The notes beneath the pieces were generated by a model that saw only the letters and a program-made list of their open reading frames with translations, was not told where the DNA came from and did no database searches. Positions 14,047 through 18,870 of a stretch of DNA of 18,870 nt are shown here, piece by piece. The position numbers were made by a program, and so were the translations under genes. Numbering within the stretch: position 1 is the stretch's first letter; each line of letters opens with the position of its first letter. This DNA is from Desulfuromonadaceae bacterium GWB2_53_15 (GTDB lineage Bacteria > Desulfobacterota > Desulfuromonadia > Geobacterales > Pseudopelobacteraceae): NCBI GenBank assembly GCA_001824455.1, contig MHXL01000091.1, positions 5,802 to 24,671 of the forward strand, read 5' to 3'.

Positions 14047-14700
14047 ATGAAACAGATCCAGCTCTTCACAGACTGTCCTGTAGACACACTGGCCTTCGAG
14101 CAACATGCCCGGAAACAAGGCTACCGGATAATCGCAGGAATTGACGAGGTTGGCCGGGGTGCTCTGGCCGGGCCTGTGGTTGCTGCTGCTGTTGTCCTGC
14201 CGGAAGGGTTGCGTATTGACGGCGTCGACGATTCCAAGAAGCTCTCTCCGTTAATGCGGGAACGACTGTTCGAGGTCATCATGACCCAGGCTCTGTCCGT
14301 GGGGATCGGCATGGGCAGTCCGGAACTGGTTGACCAGATCAATATTCTTCAGGCCACGCGCCACGCCATGTTGGAAGCAGTATCACACCTGTCTCTGCAA
14401 CCCGAGTACCTACTGATCGACGGCATCAGCACCATTGATTCTCCCCTCCCCCAGAAGACCATCAAAAAAGGGGATTCCCTAAGCCTTTCCATTGCAGCCG
14501 CTTCCATCATCGCCAAGGTAACTCGCGACCGCCTTATGTGCGACATGGACGCGCTGCATCCCGGCTATGGCTTTGCCGGCCACAAGGGCTACGGCAGCGC
14601 ATCCCACATGGAGGCCATCAGCCAGCTCGGGCCTGCTATCATTCACCGTATAACCTTTGGAGGCGTCAAAGAGCACGTAGAATGTCCGTCTTCCTACTAA
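14047..14700 (+). CDS. rnhB: Ribonuclease HII
   Basis: 217 residues. It cleaves the RNA strand of RNA-DNA hybrids and removes misincorporated ribonucleotides. The acidic active site is complete: GIDEVGRG (D33, E34), LLIDG (D125) and KGDSLSLSIAAASI (D143). DDSKKLS (61-67) and the HPGYGFAGHKGYGS segment (171-184) are typical of HII, not HI. ATG 14047 is chosen; the upstream in-frame TTG at 14029 lies in the terminator T-run. GAG at 14036-14038 gives only a weak binding site. The last 19 bases overlap the metallophosphoesterase gene. Confidence 0.95.
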   Translation: MKQIQLFTDCPVDTLAFEQHARKQGYRIIAGIDEVGRGALAGPVVAAAVVLPEGLRIDGVDDSKKLSPLMRERLFEVIMTQALSVGIGMGSPELVDQINILQATRHAMLEAVSHLSLQPEYLLIDGISTIDSPLPQKTIKKGDSLSLSIAAASIIAKVTRDRLMCDMDALHPGYGFAGHKGYGSASHMEAISQLGPAIIHRITFGGVKEHVECPSSY

Positions 14701-15848
14701 CCTTTTTAAGCCTCTACGGGGCTATACATGCCTACGCATTCAACAGGCTGCGTATTGCCTTTCATCCCTCGCGAACTGCTGCGATCAGATTGGCTACAGT
14801 AATGGTGCTGACTACTACGGCACCAATTTTAATCAGGTTCCTCGAATGGAGCAGTTTCAAAAGAATCGCCACCTTCCTTGCCTGGCCAGCTTATATCTGG
14901 ATGGGTGCCCTCCTCTTATTCTGCTCGGCACTGTTTCTGACTGACATCCTCAGGGTGCTTGCTTGGTCAGTGTGCCGCTCAACCGGCGCCAGATTTCCAT
15001 ATTTTCTCAACGCACGCCTGACCTGTGAAGTTGCCCTGATACTTTCTCTGTCTGCCACGATTTACAGTTATTTCGAAGCACGCAACATAAAAACTGAACA
15101 CCTGACCGTCACCACCCCCAAACTAACCGCCGGCAGCGGCCGGATCAGGATTGTCCAGATCTCGGATGTTCACCTGGGACTGCTCGTGCGTGAAGAGCGC
15201 CTGCAACGCATCCTCACACAGGTCAAGGCAGCCAGGCCAGATATCCTGGTTTCCACTGGCGACCTGATAGATGGGAGACTGAATCGGCAAGGGGCACTAG
15301 ATATACACGGCAACATGGCTGGAATGCTGACAGAGATCAAAGCCCCCCTGGGCAGATTCGCTGTGGTTGGTAATCACGAGTATTACGCCGGCATCAACCA
15401 AGCATTAGATTTCACCGGCAAGGCCGGATTCAGAATACTGCGCAACGAGACAACCTCGGTGGGCACGTTCCTGTCAATAACAGGAGTTGATGACCCGGCA
15501 CGCAAGAGAATGGGGTTGGAATCTGCCGGCCCATTGGAAAACGTCCTGCTCACGACAGCCGATCAAGGGCGTTTCAAGCTTCTGCTCAAACACCGCCCCA
15601 TTGTTGCAAAATCAAGCGACGGGTTGTTTGATCTGCAGCTCTCGGGACATACCCACCAGGGTCAAATATTTCCTTTTAACCTTCTGGTACTCCTTGAATA
15701 TCAGATTACAGGCGGTACAGCCAAAACCGCAGCAGGCTCACTGCTCCATGTCAGCAGGGGCAGCGGCACATGGGGACCTCCGCTACGTTTCCTGGCCCCA
15801 CCCGAAGTCACTATCATCGACATCATGCCGGAAAACAAGCCCCGTTAG
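14682..15848 (+). CDS. Membrane-anchored metallophosphoesterase (YkuE/YaeI-like)
   Basis: 388 residues: an N-terminal membrane part with four probable helices (about 2-20, 35-53, 66-92 and 114-130) followed by a calcineurin-like phosphoesterase domain (about 152-380). The metal-site motifs are all there: SDVHLG (D162, H164), TGDLIDG (D194), GNHEYY (N231, H232), KHRP (H303) and SGHTHQGQ (H323, H325). The family hydrolyses phosphoesters; some relatives act on UDP-diacylglucosamine or other lipid-linked phosphates, but the substrate here cannot be told. ATG 14682 overlaps the rnhB end by 19 bases, so it is likely coupled. An in-frame extension to 14538 lies wholly inside rnhB and is not real. 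It converges on mltG with only 8 bases between, and I see no terminator there. Confidence 0.88.
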   Translation: MSVFLLTFLSLYGAIHAYAFNRLRIAFHPSRTAAIRLATVMVLTTTAPILIRFLEWSSFKRIATFLAWPAYIWMGALLLFCSALFLTDILRVLAWSVCRSTGARFPYFLNARLTCEVALILSLSATIYSYFEARNIKTEHLTVTTPKLTAGSGRIRIVQISDVHLGLLVREERLQRILTQVKAARPDILVSTGDLIDGRLNRQGALDIHGNMAGMLTEIKAPLGRFAVVGNHEYYAGINQALDFTGKAGFRILRNETTSVGTFLSITGVDDPARKRMGLESAGPLENVLLTTADQGRFKLLLKHRPIVAKSSDGLFDLQLSGHTHQGQIFPFNLLVLLEYQITGGTAKTAAGSLLHVSRGSGTWGPPLRFLAPPEVTIIDIMPENKPR

Positions 15849-15856
15849 TTTTAATA

Positions 15857-16858
15857 TCAATGTTTAAGGTATCGGTTTACGGCAGAATTGTGCTCATCAA
15901 GAGTGCGGGAAAACTGGTGGGTGCCGTCCTTGCGGGCGACAAAATAGAGAAATTGCGTATTGGCAGGATGCAGGGCCGCCTTTAAAGCAGCAAGTCCGGG
16001 ATTTCCGATCGGACCAGGGGGCAACCCCTTTACGAGATAGGTGTTATAGGGTGATTGGTGTTGTATATCGGACTTGCTGACCTTCCCGGAAAAGGCGCGC
16101 ACCCCATAAACCGCCGTTGGATCACTCTGCAACGGCATCCCGATTCGCAACCGGTTGTGAAACACCGCTGAAATCAACGGTTTCTCTTCTGGTGACACTG
16201 CCTCTTTTTCGATAATGGAGGCAAGCGTAACGACCTCGTGACGAGACAAACTAGACCTGTTCTCCCCGCCCTTGAACTCCGAGCAAACCTTGTTAAACTG
16301 TTCCACCATCTGCCCGATCAACTGCTCCTCGCTGCCATTTCGTGGCAGGTTATATGTAGCAGGATAAAGATACCCCTCCACACTGGCCGCCGGAATGGCA
16401 AAGCGCCCAAGCAGAGTCTTGTCACGGCATTTTTCCAGAAAAGCAACCTTTTTGAAATACCCCTTCTGCTCCAGAAGTTCAGCCGCCTGGTAGATGGAGT
16501 ACCCTTCAGGCAGGGCAAAGCGTCGATAATCCACGTCTCCATTGACAACCTTACCCAGGATATCCGACGTTGTCATCGCATCGTTAAAGCGATAATCACC
16601 AGCCTTGAGCCGGTGGGCCTGCCCTCTCAGCCTGCTGATCAGGATAAAGTGCCAGGAACTGCGGATGATCCCGGCCGCCTTCAGTTCCGTTGCCAGCTTT
16701 TTGATGCCGCTGCCGGTGGGAAATGATACATCATGGACTGTTGTGCCACTGCCTGACGGCACAAGCAGACAGAACAGATACCAACTCAGCAAGAGCAGCA
16801 GACAGAGACGAACAAGGGAAACGACGATGGTTTTTGATGTAGTTTTGAACGGAAGCAT
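15857..16858 (-). CDS. mltG: Endolytic murein transglycosylase MltG
   Basis: 333 residues of the YceG/MltG family. It is an inner-membrane enzyme that cleaves nascent glycan strands and is thought to terminate peptidoglycan chain growth. One N-terminal transmembrane helix (about 11-33) is followed by a LysM-like region (about 43-118; VSFPTGSGIKKLATELK) and the catalytic YceG domain. Landmarks are VEGYLYPATYNLP (160-172), LASIIEKEA (212-220, which holds the catalytic glutamate), FHNRLRIGMPLQSDPTAVYG (233-252) and SPYNTYLVKGLPPGPIGNPG (269-288). ATG 16858 has no binding site upstream; a predicted promoter would start the mRNA about one base before it, so the transcript may be leaderless. No alternative start keeps the basic N-terminus and the helix. 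Confidence 0.95.
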   Translation of the reverse strand: MLPFKTTSKTIVVSLVRLCLLLLLSWYLFCLLVPSGSGTTVHDVSFPTGSGIKKLATELKAAGIIRSSWHFILISRLRGQAHRLKAGDYRFNDAMTTSDILGKVVNGDVDYRRFALPEGYSIYQAAELLEQKGYFKKVAFLEKCRDKTLLGRFAIPAASVEGYLYPATYNLPRNGSEEQLIGQMVEQFNKVCSEFKGGENRSSLSRHEVVTLASIIEKEAVSPEEKPLISAVFHNRLRIGMPLQSDPTAVYGVRAFSGKVSKSDIQHQSPYNTYLVKGLPPGPIGNPGLAALKAALHPANTQFLYFVARKDGTHQFSRTLDEHNSAVNRYLKH

Positions 16859-16865
16859 TGTGGTT

Positions 16866-16894
16866 ATTATGGTGATAAATCAGGCACGAGTCAA
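16866..16894 (-). promoter_or_regulatory. Sigma-70 promoter of mltG, near-leaderless
   Basis: On the minus strand, TTGACT (16894-16889, 5 of 6) and CATAAT (16871-16866, 5 of 6) have an ideal 17-base spacer. Initiation is predicted at about 16859, next to the ATG at 16858. Confidence 0.6.
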
Positions 16895-16909
16895 GCCCAT
16901 GGACGCGCC

Positions 16910-16938
16910 TTGACTTCAACCACGAATATTGCTACAAA
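16910..16938 (+). promoter_or_regulatory. Sigma-70 promoter of nudC
   Basis: TTGACT (16910-16915, 5 of 6) and TACAAA (16933-16938, 4 of 6) have a 17-base spacer. Predicted initiation near 16945 falls on the upstream GTG, which favours ATG 16957 as the true nudC start. It is divergent from the mltG promoter, with the two -35 boxes 15 bases apart. Confidence 0.5.
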
Positions 16939-16956
16939 AAGTCAGTGAGAGAACCA

Positions 16957-17808
16957 ATGCCCTACCCCGAGAAAATCAACCTCCCCTTTAACTTTGCCTA
17001 TATCAAGGATACCTTCGAACTACGCCCACCATCAGCGCACGACTCCGGAGAACAAGGCACCTGGGCCGTCATCCAGGGCAACAGTGTCGTGCTGATACAG
17101 GACAAAAACGGCCTTACCCTCCCGCAAGGAGGTCTGCCGGCAGGATTGCCGCCGAAAACCACTCCAGTCTGCATCGGCCTGTGGCACGGCAAACCGCTCC
17201 GGGCAATTTTCATAAGCACCAAGCTCACCCTGCCCCCACCCTTTGTTGCCGAACCATTCAATGCCGGCGAAGAGCGAATGGACATGCAGACCCTCACCTT
17301 GGCCGGACTCGCCAAACAGATCCTCCATTGGGAACAGCAGAGCCGGTATTGTTCCGCCTGCGGTGCCCAAACGGAACGCGTATCTGCCACCTGGGGCAAG
17401 AAATGCAGCGAATGCGGCACCGAGCATTTCCCCCATATCCACCCCTGCGCCATTGTGCTGGTCAAGCGCGGCAATGAACTGTTGCTGACCCGCAAGGCGG
17501 AATGGCCTGCGGGCCGTTACAGCCTGGTGGCAGGCTTCCTCGATTTCGGAGAGTCACTGGAGGAGTGCGCCATCCGCGAGGTGCGGGAGGAAACCGGGAT
17601 TGAGATCGAGAACGTCCGTTACGTGGGCAGCCAGAACTGGCCTTTCCCGGCCCAGCTCATGGCCGGTTTTGTGGCCGATTACGCCGGCGGCGAGATCGTT
17701 GTCGATCAGAACGAGCTGGAAGACGCCCGCTGGTTCCCGCTGGACGCCCTGCCCATCTTGCCCCCTTCCCGCAGCATCGCCCGCTGGATCATCGACAACT
17801 TCAAATAG
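16957..17808 (+). CDS. nudC: NAD(+)/NADH pyrophosphatase NudC
   Basis: 283 residues from ATG 16957 (an in-frame GTG at 16945 would add four). NudC hydrolyses NADH to NMNH and AMP and, in E. coli, removes NAD caps from RNA 5' ends. After an N-terminal domain (1-125) comes a zinc ribbon with two CxxC pairs (C132/C135 in YCSACG, C150/C153 in KCSECG), then the Nudix domain with a complete box: G-x5-E-x7-REVREETGI (about 193-215). SQNWPFPAQLM (225-235) corresponds to the NADH-specific SQPWPFPxS signature, with N for the usual proline and Q-L-M in place of S, so specificity may differ slightly. A GAGA precedes ATG by 5-6 bases. Divergent from mltG, single gene with its own terminator. Confidence 0.94.
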   Translation: MPYPEKINLPFNFAYIKDTFELRPPSAHDSGEQGTWAVIQGNSVVLIQDKNGLTLPQGGLPAGLPPKTTPVCIGLWHGKPLRAIFISTKLTLPPPFVAEPFNAGEERMDMQTLTLAGLAKQILHWEQQSRYCSACGAQTERVSATWGKKCSECGTEHFPHIHPCAIVLVKRGNELLLTRKAEWPAGRYSLVAGFLDFGESLEECAIREVREETGIEIENVRYVGSQNWPFPAQLMAGFVADYAGGEIVVDQNELEDARWFPLDALPILPPSRSIARWIIDNFK

Positions 17809-17933
17809 CCCACCTCATCTGCGGCTCCTGTCAAACTGCTCAATTCTGCAACCATCCGGAATTCGCCACAGGCTCTTAGGGACACACACATGCCAAATAG
17901 CAGACCCCGCCTACAGCATATCTGCATAAACGC

Positions 17934-17974
17934 CAAAGGGCATCCGAACTCAACCGGATGCCCTTTGATTTTTT
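17934..17974 (+). terminator. Rho-independent terminator after nudC
   Basis: A perfect 13-bp stem (17934-17946 with 17955-17967), loop AACTCAAC, followed by ATTTTTTC. It lies 125 bases after the nudC stop and just downstream of the convergent ApgM stop; on the minus strand only a weak T-run follows, so it acts mainly for nudC. The rest of the 180-base gap (17809-17988) shows nothing else I can support. Confidence 0.85.
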
Positions 17975-17988
17975 CAAACACTCCTAGC

Positions 17989-18870
17989 CTAGTTCAGCAG
18001 CAACTCCATCAACTTATGACCATCAACAACCAGACCGGTTGCCTTGGCCTGCTGTTCATCATAGGAGGCCGCACCGTTACCCTGCCCTGCTCCACCACGG
18101 TAGATGATGAACGGCACCGGCTCCGAGGTATGGGTCATCAAATGTACCGGTGTGGGATGGTCCGGTGTGCAAAGAATGGCATAGTCTTTGAATTTTTTGA
18201 TACCTTCCAGTACCGTTCCCACCACCTGGCGGTCGAAATCCTCAATGGCCTGAATCTTGTGATCCATCCGGCCGGAATGGGAGGCTTCATCCGGAGCTTC
18301 CACATGCACATAAACAAAATCGTGGTTCTCCAACGCCTGAAGAGCGGCCTGGGCCTTGCCTAGGTAATTGGTGTCGATATAGCCGGTGGCGCCCTCCACA
18401 TTGATAATGTCCAGACCAGCACAAACGCCGATCCCCTTGATCAGGTCAACCGCTGAGATAACGGCACCCTTTAGACCAAATTTATCCTGGTAAGTGTCAA
18501 TCTTGGGCGTCTTGCCGTGCCCCCACAGCCAAATTGAGTTGGCTACCGGGTGGTCCTGCTCTTTGCGTTTCTTGTTGAGCGGGTGATCGTGCAGAACCAT
18601 CTGGGCATGATTCATGATGTTGATAACGACATCCGCACCATCACCGCTGGGAAGAAATTCCATAATCGCCTTGCGGGTGATGTCGTGGGGCGGGGTCGAC
18701 TTCATGCCGTCCTTGCCGCCACGCCAGACCATCAGGTGCCGGTAGCCGACACCGGCATGGAATTCAAACTCTGCATTACCAAGTTCTCTCTGGAGAGTCT
18801 CCACTAATTCCCTGCCCTCTTCGGTCGAGATATGGCCGGCAGAGAAATCCTCCATGTAAATCTTGCTGCC
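17989..18870 (-). CDS. apgM: ApgM-family 2,3-BPG-independent phosphoglycerate mutase, partial (N-terminus beyond window)
   Basis: About 293 residues remain from a protein usually near 400; the reading frame continues past the right edge (GSKIY before the internal MEDF at 18855). The archaeal-type, cofactor-independent phosphoglycerate mutase family belongs to the alkaline phosphatase superfamily and interconverts 3- and 2-phosphoglycerate with two metal ions. SAGHISTEEGRE near the present start, NSIWLWGHGKTPKI, EAPDEASHSGRMDHK (metal ligands D, H and H), CTPDHPTPVHLMTHTSEPVPFIIY and the closing VDGHKLMELLLN are the landmarks. The closest relatives also include a subfamily proposed to be homoserine kinase in genomes lacking ThrB, so the true substrate is open. 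The promoter and start lie outside the window. Confidence 0.9.
   Translation of the reverse strand, partial: GSKIYMEDFSAGHISTEEGRELVETLQRELGNAEFEFHAGVGYRHLMVWRGGKDGMKSTPPHDITRKAIMEFLPSGDGADVVINIMNHAQMVLHDHPLNKKRKEQDHPVANSIWLWGHGKTPKIDTYQDKFGLKGAVISAVDLIKGIGVCAGLDIINVEGATGYIDTNYLGKAQAALQALENHDFVYVHVEAPDEASHSGRMDHKIQAIEDFDRQVVGTVLEGIKKFKDYAILCTPDHPTPVHLMTHTSEPVPFIIYRGGAGQGNGAASYDEQQAKATGLVVDGHKLMELLLN

Noticed and set aside
14538..14681. N-terminal extension of the metallophosphoesterase inside rnhB.
   Set aside because: The added residues are low-quality, Arg-rich out-of-frame rnhB sequence; ATG 14682 starts at a good membrane helix.
15834..15860. AAGCCCCG near the end of the phosphoesterase gene as a terminator arm like those after ettA and rplS.
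   Set aside because: There is no matching CGGGGCTT downstream before mltG; the similarity is to one arm only.
1..18870. CRISPR array, tRNA, rRNA, transposon, prophage or toxin-antitoxin genes.
   Set aside because: No regularly spaced repeats, no cloverleaf-like or rRNA-like stretches, and no transposase, integrase or toxin motifs were seen on either strand.

Overview
The window reads as a stretch of a Geobacter-like chromosome (Desulfuromonadota, probably Geobacteraceae). The evidence is the conserved block ffh-rpsP-khpA-rimM-trmD-(TrmD-associated SPOUT methyltransferase)-rplS-rnhB, the DUF3343-YedF pair, an archaeal-type ApgM phosphoglycerate mutase, and a large multi-domain c-di-GMP regulator. 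I placed the organism from protein family content and gene order only; no rRNA or other marker is present. Coding density is high, most strand changes carry a recognisable promoter or terminator, and I see no phage, transposon, CRISPR array, tRNA or rRNA.

Layout. (1) 1-3388: the tail of a GGDEF protein, translationally coupled (ATGA overlap) to a 1035-residue REC-GAF-PAS-GGDEF-EAL-REC protein; together a c-di-GMP signalling output module. (2) 3547-4677: an uncharacterised lipoprotein with a probable alpha/beta barrel, convergent across a 16-bp bidirectional terminator with a ferritin/rubrerythrin-like protein (4767-5258, minus). (3) 5432-7111: the ABC-F translation factor EttA. (4) 7174-8736, minus strand: a tight five-gene operon, read right to left: small membrane protein, DUF721/DciA-like protein, YcgN-like cysteine-cluster protein, GIY-YIG protein, and a 57-residue membrane protein too short for ordinary ORF cut-offs. 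(5) 8814-9714: DUF3343 (Se/S-carrier-like) and YedF. (6) 9803-14700: the translation/secretion block (SRP protein, ribosomal proteins S16 and L19, ribosome and tRNA maturation factors, RNase HII), followed by an overlapping membrane-anchored metallophosphoesterase (to 15848). (7) mltG on the minus strand, divergent from nudC; (8) the C-terminal part of an ApgM-family protein running off the right edge.

Functional links. Block 6 is a growth-related operon: KhpA, RimM, TrmD and the SPOUT methyltransferase act on RNA or ribosome assembly, S16 and L19 are ribosomal, and Ffh targets nascent membrane proteins. YedF and DUF3343 both belong to families connected with sulfur/selenium transfer. The first two genes are signalling proteins with no visible target here.

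Most of the window is ordinary core genome. The items best worth a second look are: the dual-receiver c-di-GMP protein with altered GGDEF and EAL motifs; a near-leaderless mltG transcript predicted from a good promoter; terminators placed directly in front of the lipoprotein gene and rnhB; the unannotated 57-residue membrane protein and its operon; and the family-orphan lipoprotein. I did not find convincing evidence of a wholly new multi-gene system.
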